DNA of 26,736 nucleotides from JAZKFR01 sp040386295 (GCA_040386295.1 JAZKFR010000181.1:1-26736), one strand, 5' to 3'; positions 16,450-23,856 are shown, numbered from the stretch's first letter. Numbers and translations are program-made. Notes: generated by a model from the letters alone, not told the origin.

Positions 16450-16946
16450 CGCGCGTCGCGATTCCTCTGGTTTCGGTCGTTATGGGCTCGGATTCGGATT
16501 GGCCAACGATGCAGTTGGCTGTGACCATGCTGCAAGAGTTTGACGTGCCCGTAGAGGCGCGGGTTGTGTCTGCACACCGCACCCCAGATTTGCTTTTCTC
16601 CTACGCTGAAACAGCGCAGGCGCGTGGGTTAAAAGCAATTATCGCTGGCGCTGGCGGCGCGGCACATTTGCCGGGAATGCTAGCGGCTAAAACGGCGGTG
16701 CCGGTGCTCGGGGTGCCAATTCAGTCGAAGGTTTTGTTGGGCCAAGACTCTTTGTTATCTATTGTGCAAATGCCGAAAGGCATACCTGTTGCTACGTTTG
16801 CGATTGGCGAAGCGGGCGCGGTGAATGCAGCGTTGTTTGCGATTGCAATGTTGGCTAATCATGACACTGCGTTAGCGCGTCGCTTGCAGATTTTTCGTCA
16901 AGCACAAACGGATAAAGTTCTGGCAATGCAGCTGTCGGTGGTTTAG
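16446..16946 (+). CDS. purE: N5-carboxyaminoimidazole ribonucleotide mutase
   Basis: PurE (class I) converts N5-CAIR to CAIR in purine synthesis. The 166 residues show GSDSDW (14-19), SAHRTP (42-47) with the catalytic His, and AGAGGAAHLPGM (67-78), which together form the active site of the octamer. PIQSKVLLGQDSLLSIVQMPKGIPVAT is the usual C-terminal block. The start overlaps the end of folD. The class I enzyme normally needs PurK to make N5-CAIR, and purK usually follows directly; here it does not, and 600 bases without a clear gene come next. purK must be elsewhere in the genome or absent. Confidence 0.96.
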   Translation: MTRVAIPLVSVVMGSDSDWPTMQLAVTMLQEFDVPVEARVVSAHRTPDLLFSYAETAQARGLKAIIAGAGGAAHLPGMLAAKTAVPVLGVPIQSKVLLGQDSLLSIVQMPKGIPVATFAIGEAGAVNAALFAIAMLANHDTALARRLQIFRQAQTDKVLAMQLSVV

Positions 16947-17008
16947 CGATTGTTTTATGTAGAGCGCGCAAAACAGATTTTTGCCGCAGCATGTTTGTTA
17001 AATATTGC

Positions 17009-17037
17009 TTGCGTCAAGCAGGGTGCGTCACTAGAAT
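17009..17037 (+). promoter_or_regulatory. Candidate sigma70 promoter after purE
   Basis: TTGCGT (17009-17014), a 17-base spacer and TAGAAT (17032-17037) form a fair promoter. Transcription would begin near 17044, about 500 bases before the H1-like gene. It would therefore give a very long leader, a separate small RNA, or transcription of an unproven frame. Confidence 0.3.
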
Positions 17038-17372
17038 CGGTTTGGTCAGCGTAACTAATGATTGCTCAGAAAAACAAAGCGTTGCTTGCTGTCTGCCCCA
17101 TGCTTTTAGTGGGCGTCAGGTCGGTTTTTCTGCGCACCTGTTTGCGCTATTTTTGGCTCATTTTCGGGTTTCTTGGCTCCATAAATCTATGGATGTGGCT
17201 TGTGATAAATATAAGCAAAACACTTACGCGCGATTCCCAACAATTCCCAGCAAAAACGTCGGCTTTGGCTGACGCCATCTCCTCTTATGATTCCTTCGTG
17301 CTCGAGCTTCGTCGTGCGCTTGTGTTGGTTTGTTACGTCTTGCTAGTGCGTGGCGTGGCGCGATCGATGCGT

Positions 17373-17513
17373 TCAGTCTTTGTTTTCGTCGAATTCAATT
17401 GGTGTGTCTTCAGCCGTGTCCTCAGGCGTGTGTGCCAGCGTTTGATCAATGCGTCGATAGGCAGGTCGATTGGGTGGTCCGGGTTTTTGTCGGATCTCTC
17501 TGGTAGTGCTCGT
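17373..17513 (-). CDS. Possible 46-residue acidic-tailed protein with ACG in the start position
   Basis: I do not recognise this protein. On the minus strand a frame reads (ACG)-STTREIRQKPGPPNRPAY and ends HTPEDTAEDTPIEFDENKD before TGA. It has a basic, proline-rich first half and a strongly acidic end, which looks like a real small protein and not random translation. There is no ATG, GTG or TTG, but GAGGAG lies 8 bases before the ACG, where a start codon would be expected. It could be a gene using the rare ACG start, a gene whose ATG was lost by mutation, or coincidence. Against it, the start faces the H1-like gene only 35 bases away, leaving no room for separate promoters, and the third-position base composition is not distinctive. 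It sits on the strand opposite the H1-like gene. Confidence 0.33.
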   Translation of the reverse strand, partial: TSTTREIRQKPGPPNRPAYRRIDQTLAHTPEDTAEDTPIEFDENKD

Positions 17514-17548
17514 TAAAGCTGCTCCTCAAACGTTAAAAGGAGGTAACC

Positions 17549-18571
17549 ATGGCAACAAGTGCGAAAAAGCCCGTGACTGCTGCAAAATCAAGCGCCAAAG
17601 CAGCAGCGTCTAAAACGACTGACAAACCCGTAGTGCAAAAGAAAGCGCTTGTGAGCAGTGTCAAGCCGACGATTCAGGCCGCGACAAAGAAAGTGGCGGC
17701 TAAGGTTGTCGCGAAAAAAACTGTGAGCAAGGCAGCTGCGCCTAAAACGCTAGCGAAACCTGCAGTGAAAAAAGCACTTGCCAAGCCGGTAGCGACGAAA
17801 TCGGCTGCAAAAGCAGTAGCCGTCACTGCTGTGGCGGCGAAAACCGCTGCGAAAAAGGCAACCACGAAGCCTTCTGTCAAAGAGGCGGCGAAGGTCGCGG
17901 TAAAAGTCGCGGCAAAGGGTACGGTAAAAAAAACCAGCACCAAATCAGCCGTCACTGCGGTGAAAAAGCCTGCTGTTAAGCCGGTGGCTTCGTCAGCCAT
18001 CGCGGTGGGTGCTGCGAAGAAAAAAGCAGCCAGTGCAGTCGCCGCAGTAGTGAAAAAAGTGGCAGCTAAACCAGTAGCGAAATTAGTTACTAAGAAAGCA
18101 GTGAAGCAGGAAAAACTTGAGCAGACCAAAAAACCGGCGCTTAAGTCGACGCTGGCTACCAAGTCTGCTCAGTCGACCAGCAAGAGCACGGCCAAAAACG
18201 CGGCTAGCAAGAAGGCCGTAGTGAAAAAAGAAGCGCCTAAAACGGCGTCAAAAAAAGCGCCGGCTAAATCTGCAGTAGCGGCTGTAGCAGCGAGTGCAAA
18301 ACAAGCAAGCAATGCGCTGACTAAAACTAGCGCTAAAAAAACAGGTGCTAAGGCGGTAGCAGATAAATCGCTTGCGTCAGCACCGGCTAAGGCTAAGCCA
18401 AAAGCAGCGCCGGCAAAGTCTGCCGCCAAGAAGGCTGCGCCTGCCTCTGCCAAGCGCGCTGCAAACCAGAGCACCACAACCCCGCCTTCTACGGCGGCGA
18501 CGCCTGGTATTAAATCAGCGCTCAACCCTACTGGGGCCTGGCCTTTTCCGACGGGGTCGCGGCCTAAGTGA
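17549..18571 (+). CDS. Histone H1-like Lys/Ala-rich DNA-binding protein
   Basis: The 340-residue protein is almost wholly Lys, Ala, Val, Ser, Thr and Pro, in irregular repeats of the AAKK, KPAVKK and KSAAK kind. This resembles the C-terminal tail of eukaryotic H1 and bacterial H1-like proteins (for example BpH1 of Bordetella, Hc-type proteins, AlgP). Such proteins bind DNA without sequence specificity and help compact the nucleoid. No globular domain, signal peptide or membrane segment is visible. The last 18 residues break the pattern (SALNPTGAWPFPTGSRPK) and look like a conserved tail motif. An excellent ribosome site (AAAGGAGGT) precedes the ATG, suggesting strong translation. The gene stands alone and converges with slyD. 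Repeat number probably varies between strains. Confidence 0.85.
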   Translation: MATSAKKPVTAAKSSAKAAASKTTDKPVVQKKALVSSVKPTIQAATKKVAAKVVAKKTVSKAAAPKTLAKPAVKKALAKPVATKSAAKAVAVTAVAAKTAAKKATTKPSVKEAAKVAVKVAAKGTVKKTSTKSAVTAVKKPAVKPVASSAIAVGAAKKKAASAVAAVVKKVAAKPVAKLVTKKAVKQEKLEQTKKPALKSTLATKSAQSTSKSTAKNAASKKAVVKKEAPKTASKKAPAKSAVAAVAASAKQASNALTKTSAKKTGAKAVADKSLASAPAKAKPKAAPAKSAAKKAAPASAKRAANQSTTTPPSTAATPGIKSALNPTGAWPFPTGSRPK

Positions 18572-18712
18572 GTTCGTCTTAAAAAAGCTGTCTGGATGGA
18601 GGGGCGATCAGGCTTACGCGATTTGAGGCATTTATCGCGCTCGCTTTGATTTGCCACCTTCCCCACGCTGATGCTGTTTTCTGTTGCTTAATGCCTTGTT
18701 TTTCGCTTCGTT

Positions 18713-18787
18713 TTTCCAATGTTTCCAGTGTTTCCAATTCGCATTGAAAACGACACGCTCGCTTTTTTGCGGTTTTTAGCGCGAATT
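18713..18787. repeat. Repeat-like inverted element between the H1-like gene and slyD (copy B)
   Basis: Three TTTCCA-type words lead into the arm AATTCGCATTGAAAACG (18736-18752), which is answered by CGGTTTTTAGCGCGAATT (18770-18787), an imperfect inverted repeat. The layout and arm sequence resemble 574-677. Lying between convergent genes, and with T-runs, it may also serve as a terminator for one or both. Confidence 0.42.
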
Positions 18788-18796
18788 CAAGCGGCG

Positions 18797-18820
18797 GCGA
18801 ATCCAAGCGAATCCAAGCGA
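18797..18820. repeat. Short tandem repeat GCGAATCCAA
   Basis: Two exact 10-base units (18797-18806 and 18807-18816) are followed by a partial third (GCGAAT). A diverged unit (GCGAATTCAA) lies at 18781-18790, overlapping the right arm of the neighbouring inverted repeat. This is non-coding sequence downstream of slyD. Confidence 0.6.
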
Positions 18821-18861
18821 ATGATTAGAAGCCTGAGAAATACGGAGGATTGGCGGCTGAA

Positions 18862-19416
18862 TTAAGCTTCGTCGTCTTCACAGCCGTTGCTGTCGTGCAC
18901 GTGTCCGTGTTCCATTTCTTCGGCGCTGGCCGGGCGTAGCGCGGTTACCGTGCAGGTAAATACCAGCGCCATGCCTGCTAAGGGATGGTTACCGTCGAGG
19001 ACTACTTTGTCGTCTTCAATTTCGGTAATGCGGTAGAGCAGAATATCGTCTTCATCTTCGTCGTCGTCCTCATCTTGCTCGTCCGAGTCGCGCTCTGGCA
19101 GCCCTTCAAACTGCATGCCCACTTCTATGTTTTTTGGGAAGGCGCTGCGCGGTTCAATTTGCACTAGCTCGGCATCGTATTCACCGAACGCGTCGTCTGG
19201 CTGCATTTTGACCGTGACTGATTCGCCTATTTTTTTGCCATGCACGGCTTCTTCGATCAGCGGGAAGATATCGTCATAGCCGCCGTGCAAGTAAACCAGG
19301 GGATCTTTGCCTGGATCGACGAGCGCGCCTTCGGGGTCGCTTACGCTGTAGTCGAGGGTGACGACAGTGTCTTTGGTGACGACGAATTTTTGTTCATTTT
19401 CATTGCTTGTTTGCAT
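18862..19416 (-). CDS. slyD: FKBP-type peptidyl-prolyl isomerase, SlyD family
   Basis: SlyD-type proteins combine prolyl isomerase and chaperone activity in the cytoplasm, and many bind nickel through a His/Cys-rich tail. The 184 residues begin with the FKBP half (VVTLDYSVSDPEGALVD, then PLVYLHGGYDDIFPLIEEAVHG), followed by the insert-in-flap chaperone domain, and close with NHPLAGMALVFTCTVTALR. The tail holds a modest metal-binding candidate, HGHVHDSNGC. The flap insert carries an unusual run of about 17 mostly acidic residues (108-124), not typical of SlyD. The gene is convergent with the H1-like gene and divergent from rhlE. Confidence 0.9.
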   Translation of the reverse strand: MQTSNENEQKFVVTKDTVVTLDYSVSDPEGALVDPGKDPLVYLHGGYDDIFPLIEEAVHGKKIGESVTVKMQPDDAFGEYDAELVQIEPRSAFPKNIEVGMQFEGLPERDSDEQDEDDDEDEDDILLYRITEIEDDKVVLDGNHPLAGMALVFTCTVTALRPASAEEMEHGHVHDSNGCEDDEA

Positions 19417-19835
19417 CAGAGTGAGTCCGTGTTGTGACCTTGCGCGCTGGGGGTGCGTGGTCTTTCGGCGCCTCGCCTGTTCCTTAATCTGTGCTGAGCG
19501 CCGTGTCGTTGAGCTATCAACCTAGCTTGCGCGGGTTGGCTGAGTGCATGTTGATTCAGCTTTCCTAGCGTGGCGGAGTTGGTCGTGAATGTGTTTACGC
19601 GTGATGCTTTGTGACTGAGCCAGAGACAGTAGCGTCGTCTGTCGAATAATGCCGGACGAATTTTAACTAAGCTTACGGTGGCTGACCACAAAAAAATTCT
19701 TTGCTCTGTTGCCGGGCTTGTTGCCAAAGTACTTGTTTCGTTTTTTATGCAAAGTGACACGAGGCGATGGCGGCAACGCAGCACAATTTGCACTTCGTCT
19801 GGCTGTGGGCGATTGGTCGAGCCCGTGCTGGCGCA
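19417..19835. other. Gap upstream of slyD, no gene seen
   Basis: About 420 bases separate slyD from the rhlE promoter. Several open frames exist but none has a ribosome site or a credible protein composition. No RNA gene was recognised. The slyD promoter should lie here; I could not pick one. Confidence 0.4.
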
Positions 19836-19844
19836 TGCTAGAAT
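19836..19844 (+). promoter_or_regulatory. Extended -10 promoter element of rhlE
   Basis: TGCTAGAAT is an extended -10 (TGn plus TAGAAT) with no good -35, as is common for this promoter type. Transcription would start near 19851, giving a leader of about 175 bases. The same nine bases stand upstream of the second helicase gene. Confidence 0.42.
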
Positions 19845-19926
19845 TGCCAGGCTTGGCGCTTGGCTTCTTGTTTGGCGCTATGGTTGGTCAGACTCGCTGC
19901 GTGGCGACTACGCGCACGGCCTCAAT

Positions 19927-20000
19927 TTGTTCGGACATAGTTCAGTTGGCCTAGGCTACTTTTGCCTAGGTTGATATTTCCCCCTGTTTGTGCCGAACAA
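19927..20000 (+). promoter_or_regulatory. Two-stem RNA structure in the rhlE leader
   Basis: An outer perfect 8-bp stem, TTGTTCGG (19927-19934) with CCGAACAA (19993-20000), encloses an inner perfect 7-bp hairpin, CCTAGGC-TACTTTT-GCCTAGG (19950-19970). The structure ends 27 bases before the rhlE ATG. It fits no riboswitch class that I recognise. An RNA element controlling the helicase message is plausible but inferred. Confidence 0.45.
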
Positions 20001-20027
20001 TCACTCAAATACCTGAAGAAAGCTTGC

Positions 20028-21374
20028 ATGAAATTTACCGAACTGGGTCTTGCACCCGAGATATTGCGCGCCATTGCTGAACACGGTTATGAAACGCCAA
20101 CACCGATTCAAGCGCAGGCGATTCCTGTGGTGTTAGCGGGACGTGATTTGATGGCTTGTGCGCAAACGGGTACGGGTAAAACAGCAGGGTTTACGTTGCC
20201 CATTCTGCATCGCTTAGCGGGTAAGTCGGCGGCATTAGCTTCGACTGCACCACGCAAACCACGTGCTTTGATTCTGACGCCGACGCGCGAATTGGCGGCG
20301 CAAGTGGCTGAGAGCGTGCGTACTTACGGCGCTCATTTGGCTTTGAAGTCTTTGGTTATTTTTGGCGGCGTCAGTATGAATCCGCAAGTTTCTGCCTTGA
20401 AACAGGGGGTAGATATTATCGTCGCGACACCAGGACGTTTGCTTGATCATGCGCAGCAACGCAATGTCGATTTGTCGGCGGTTGAGGTGTTGGTGCTCGA
20501 TGAGGCGGATCGTATGCTCGATATGGGTTTTATCCACGATATTCGACGGGTACTGACTTTGTTGCCGAAAGTGCGGCAAAACTTACTATTTTCGGCGACT
20601 TTTTCCGATGAAATTCGCACCTTGGCGGCCGGTCTGTTGCAGCAGCCTGAGTACGTTGAGGTGGCTAGGCGCAATACAGCGGCCGAAACAGTCAAGCAGT
20701 CTGTCTATAAGGTTGATCGTGAACGCAAGCGTGATTTATTGATCGAACTGATCCGTGAAAAGAACTGGTATCAGGTTTTGGTGTTTACCCGGACTAAGTG
20801 GGGTGCGAATGGTTTGACCGATCGTTTGCTCAAAGCCGGGATCGAGGCGGACGCGATTCATGGCAACAAGAGTCAAAACGCACGGACACGGGCTTTAGCG
20901 AATTTTAAAACGGGCAAACTGCACGTTTTGGTGGCGACCGATATTGCTGCGCGAGGTATCGACATCAATGAATTGCCGCAAGTGGTCAATTATGAGCTGC
21001 CGAATGTGGCTGAAGATTATGTGCACCGCATTGGTCGCACGGGTCGTGCCGGTGCTGCCGGTGAGGCGATTTCCTTAGTTTGTATCGATGAGCATAAATT
21101 GCTGCATGACATTGAGCGTTTGCTCAAGTGCCAGATTGAAACCTTGGTTTACCCCGGCTTTGAGCCCGATCCGACGATTCGTGCTGAGCCCATTTTGATG
21201 CGTTCGACGGGCGCTACTCGGGGTGGACAGCGTGCTGGGGGAGCGGGTCGCGCTGCTGCGGCGCCTGGTCGTGGTAAACCGTTTGCCAATTCGAGCGCCC
21301 CGCCGCAAGCGCCGCGCGCAGGTGCTGGCAAACCAGGGGGTGGCTCGCACCGCAGTGGTAGCCGTGGTCGCTAG
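20028..21374 (+). CDS. rhlE: DEAD-box ATP-dependent RNA helicase, RhlE type
   Basis: This RNA helicase remodels RNA in ribosome assembly and mRNA decay. I start at the ATG at 20028 (448 residues, MKFTELGLAPEIL), the normal RhlE N-terminus; a weak GAAGAAAG precedes it. Motifs: Q-motif PTPIQAQAIP (25-33), motif I AQTGTGKT (45-52), Ia PTRELA, Ib TPGRLLD, II DEAD (158-161), III SAT (189-191), then VLVATDIAARGID and HRIGRTGR in the second RecA domain. The last 60 residues are a Gly/Ala/Arg/Pro-rich disordered tail that probably binds RNA. The long leader suggests post-transcriptional control. A second helicase gene lies 3 kb downstream. Confidence 0.93.
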   Translation: MKFTELGLAPEILRAIAEHGYETPTPIQAQAIPVVLAGRDLMACAQTGTGKTAGFTLPILHRLAGKSAALASTAPRKPRALILTPTRELAAQVAESVRTYGAHLALKSLVIFGGVSMNPQVSALKQGVDIIVATPGRLLDHAQQRNVDLSAVEVLVLDEADRMLDMGFIHDIRRVLTLLPKVRQNLLFSATFSDEIRTLAAGLLQQPEYVEVARRNTAAETVKQSVYKVDRERKRDLLIELIREKNWYQVLVFTRTKWGANGLTDRLLKAGIEADAIHGNKSQNARTRALANFKTGKLHVLVATDIAARGIDINELPQVVNYELPNVAEDYVHRIGRTGRAGAAGEAISLVCIDEHKLLHDIERLLKCQIETLVYPGFEPDPTIRAEPILMRSTGATRGGQRAGGAGRAAAAPGRGKPFANSSAPPQAPRAGAGKPGGGSHRSGSRGR

Positions 21375-21609
21375 CGAATGGCTGAGGCGCGCTGCTTTTT
21401 GTGTGGGTGATTTGTCGGCGAAAAGCGCGCGTAGCGCGTTCGCTTGCTTGTTTAATAAATTGCGCTAAAGCGTGCCCAGCATCCTGATGAGCTGTTGTTT
21501 CTAGTCGGATTCCTTGCATCACGATGGCTCGTTTGGTGTAGCCGCCCGGCCTGCCGCTGTGTTTAAGCGAACCGATTTTGAATCTTGTCCATTCTTGAGC
21601 GAAATTCGT

Positions 21610-22914
21610 ATGGCCTTTTTTTCGACACAGCACTCGCGCTCTGTTTTGGCGCTGGCAGTAGTGATTTGCGCTTATGTTTTGTCATTTTTTCAGCGCTTTG
21701 CCCCGGTTGGTATTGCGCAGGATTTGGCTGTGGCTTTTCAAACGACAGCGTCTTCGCTGGGTGTTTTGGCCGCAACGTATTTTTATGTTTATACCTTGAT
21801 GCAAATTCCGACCGGGATTTTGGTTGATACCTTGGGTCCGCGTCGTGTTTTATTCTGCGGCGGATTGGTTGCAGCAGCAGGGAGCTGCTTGTTTGGTCTG
21901 GCGTTTAATTTGGAGCTGGCACTCGTTGGCCGTGCCTTGATTGGCTTAGGCGTTTCGGTCGTTTTTATCGCCATGCTGAAAATGATTGCTTTGTATTTTA
22001 ACGAGGCACGTTTCGCAAGCTTGGTTGGTTTGTCGATGTTGATTGGTAATTTCGGCTCTGTTTTGGCCGGGGTGCCGCTTTCTTGGTTGGCGCAAACGGT
22101 GGGTTGGCGCAGCGTTTTTGTCAGTGCTGGGGGCTTGTCTTTGTTTTTGGCGATTGTTGCGTGGTTTTTGATTCAGGATAGGGCGACACAGTCTTCGTCC
22201 GCTCTGGGCAGCCAAGATAGAAAGCCTGTGCTGGATCGAACGCTTATCTTTTCTGGCCTATTAACCGTGTTGAAGAACCGAGATACCTGGCCTGCTTTTA
22301 TCGTCAATTTTGGCCTGTCGGGTAGCTTTTTTGCGTTTGCCGGTTTGTGGGCAAGCCCGTTTCTGATTCAGGTGCATGGTATGAGTCAGCATTTGGCGAC
22401 TAGCCATGTCAGCCTCTATTTCGCTGGGTTTGCACTGGGTTGCGTGTTGATTGGTACGCTTTCTGATCGCATGCGTAAGCGTAAACCGGCCTTATTGGTT
22501 GGCAGTCATCTCTATGCTTTGCTGTGGCTGGTCTGGCTTTCTGGGTTGACCATGCCCGTGAGCTTGAGCTACGCCTTGTTTTTTTTGATGGGTGCGTTGA
22601 CCGCCAGTTTTACTTTGACCTGGGCTTGTACCAAAGAAGTGAATCCGCCTTTGCTTTCGGGGATGTCGACTAGCGTGACCAATATGGCCGGTTTTCTGGC
22701 CGGCGCGATTTTTCAGGTGCTGGTCGGCTGGGTTATGGATTGGCATTGGTCGCAACGAGGCGAGGGCATCTTGAGTGCTAACGGAACGCGCTTTTATAGC
22801 GCTGAGGATTTTCAACTCGGCTTTTTCTTGCTGGCCGGCTTAGCAAGCTTGGGCGCCCTGGCCACTTGGCGTATCCGCGAAACGGGCTGTCGTAACGTTT
22901 GGCAGGCGCCTTAA
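21610..22914 (+). CDS. Major facilitator superfamily transporter
   Basis: This is a 12-helix inner-membrane transporter of the MFS, 434 residues from the ATG at 21610. The first helix begins at about residue 10 (SVLALAVVICAYVLSFFQRF). The MFS signature between helices 2 and 3 reads GILVDTLGPRRVL, and the matching loop in the second half is GTLSDRMRKRKPALL. A central cytoplasmic loop (about 190-220) separates the two six-helix halves. The substrate cannot be told: the DLAVAF-TTASSLGVLAATYFYVYTLMQIPTG block resembles organic-anion or sugar-acid type permeases, but this is only an impression. The start is not backed by a strong ribosome site; a start up to 32 codons upstream is open. It stands 235 bases after rhlE and converges with rsuA. 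Confidence 0.88.
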   Translation: MAFFSTQHSRSVLALAVVICAYVLSFFQRFAPVGIAQDLAVAFQTTASSLGVLAATYFYVYTLMQIPTGILVDTLGPRRVLFCGGLVAAAGSCLFGLAFNLELALVGRALIGLGVSVVFIAMLKMIALYFNEARFASLVGLSMLIGNFGSVLAGVPLSWLAQTVGWRSVFVSAGGLSLFLAIVAWFLIQDRATQSSSALGSQDRKPVLDRTLIFSGLLTVLKNRDTWPAFIVNFGLSGSFFAFAGLWASPFLIQVHGMSQHLATSHVSLYFAGFALGCVLIGTLSDRMRKRKPALLVGSHLYALLWLVWLSGLTMPVSLSYALFFLMGALTASFTLTWACTKEVNPPLLSGMSTSVTNMAGFLAGAIFQVLVGWVMDWHWSQRGEGILSANGTRFYSAEDFQLGFFLLAGLASLGALATWRIRETGCRNVWQAP

Positions 22915-22930
22915 TTTGGCTAGTTGAGCT

Positions 22931-22966
22931 CGTTGTATTCGTTGCATTCGTTGTATTCGTTGTATT
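22931..22966. repeat. Four-unit 9-base tandem repeat at the rsuA stop codon
   Basis: CGTTGTATT is repeated four times head to tail, the second unit having one change (CGTTGCATT). It fills most of the 50 bases between the MFS gene and rsuA. The rsuA stop codon uses the last two bases of the array plus the next base. Confidence 0.85.
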
Positions 22967-23705
22967 AGGCGGACTCGGCTGCTGGCGCTAAGCGTGTGGC
23001 TAAACGTGTCAAATCATCTGCGCTTAGGCGCATCCAACTGCCTGGGGCTAGCGTTTCTGGCAATTCAAAACCGCCAATCGTGCTGCGGTGCAGGGCTTCT
23101 ACGCGGTTGCCCGTGGCCGCTACCATGCGTTTGACTAGATGGTATTTCCCTTCAGTGACGGTGAGATGAATCACGTGTTCGCTGATTTGTACGCAGCCCG
23201 CAGCGACGATGGGCGACGGCTCGTCGTGCAACTGAACCCCCGTTAACAAGGCGTTGATTTGCGCTTCGTCAGCCGGATGTTTGAGCGTGATGACGTAGCG
23301 TTTCGGGATTTTTTTCTTCGGTGAGCTGTAGGTGTGAATGAATTGTCCGTCGTCGGTCAGGAGGAGTAGGCCGGTGGTGTCTTCGTCGAGTCGCCCAACG
23401 CTTTGCACGCCACGCTCGATAAAAGGTTTGGGGAGCAAAGAGAAAACGCTGGGGTGATGTTTCGGTTTGTGCGAGCACTCGTAATTCGCCGGTTTGTTCA
23501 GCGCTAGGTAAAGCAATTTTTCATACGGCCAGGGGTCGCCATCGACAGAAAAAGAGAGTGCTTGTACGTCGAATAGGCAATCTGGATCGTCGCAAATTGC
23601 TTCGCTCACAGCGACACGCCCGGCCTGGACCAGGGCGCGACATTCGCGCCGACTGCCGAAGCCCTGGCTTTGTAGGATGCGCTCTAGGGAAATTTTTGCC
23701 TGCAT
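22965..23705 (-). CDS. rsuA: 16S rRNA pseudouridine synthase, RsuA family
   Basis: RsuA-type enzymes make a single pseudouridine (position 516, E. coli numbering) in 16S rRNA. The 246 residues have an N-terminal S4 RNA-binding domain (about 1-50: LERILQSQGFGSRRECRALVQAGRV) and the catalytic domain with the active-site Asp107 in GRLDEDTTGLLLLTDDG. KPANYECSHK and a C-terminal TEGKYHLVKRMVAATGN motif are also typical of RsuA. I start at the ATG at 23705 (MQAKISLERIL); the frame is open 44 codons further but that part overlaps the likely promoter region and does not resemble the family. It diverges from the second helicase gene. Other members (RluE, RluF, RluB) are possible, but length and motifs favour RsuA. 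Confidence 0.9.
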   Translation of the reverse strand: MQAKISLERILQSQGFGSRRECRALVQAGRVAVSEAICDDPDCLFDVQALSFSVDGDPWPYEKLLYLALNKPANYECSHKPKHHPSVFSLLPKPFIERGVQSVGRLDEDTTGLLLLTDDGQFIHTYSSPKKKIPKRYVITLKHPADEAQINALLTGVQLHDEPSPIVAAGCVQISEHVIHLTVTEGKYHLVKRMVAATGNRVEALHRSTIGGFELPETLAPGSWMRLSADDLTRLATRLAPAAESA

Positions 23706-23856
23706 GGTTTTTTCTTTCTGGCTCGATGACTTTGTTCGGCTGATGCTTGGGGGCGACAGTATCAAGGTTTTTACTGCCGTATTGCGCAGCGTATTGCACA
23801 TTATTGTAGTCAATGCGGGCAAATCCGATAAAAACATCGACGGCTGGTAAGGATCT

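Larger units (their letters stand above)
16947..17548. other. 600-base gap between purE and the H1-like gene
   Basis: No recognised gene lies here. A plus-strand frame (17058-17516) codes for a Cys/Trp/Arg/Phe-rich sequence without a ribosome site and looks like a chance frame. Real signals may be a promoter at 17009-17037, an imperfect hairpin CGTCGGC-TTTG-GCTGACG near 17258-17275, an AATTCCCAGCAAAAACG word resembling the repeat arms seen elsewhere, and a possible small minus-strand gene at 17373-17513. Confidence 0.4.

Noticed and set aside
17058..17516. Plus-strand 152-codon frame after purE with hydrophobic stretches and a promoter-like sequence just upstream
   Set aside because: No ribosome site, a composition rich in Cys, Trp, Phe and Arg as in random frames, and no recognisable domain. 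The promoter is kept as a separate low-confidence feature.
17674..18666. Long minus-strand frames antisense to the H1-like gene, rich in Ala, Thr, Val and Phe
   Set aside because: Direct reverse image of the Lys/Ala repeats; not independent coding.
18579..18806. 75-codon minus-strand frame downstream of slyD
   Set aside because: It lies across the repeat element and short tandem repeats and has no protein-like features.
19416..19793. Minus-strand 125-codon frame upstream of slyD
   Set aside because: Arg/His/Ser-rich sequence with no ribosome site or family resemblance; it looks like chance.
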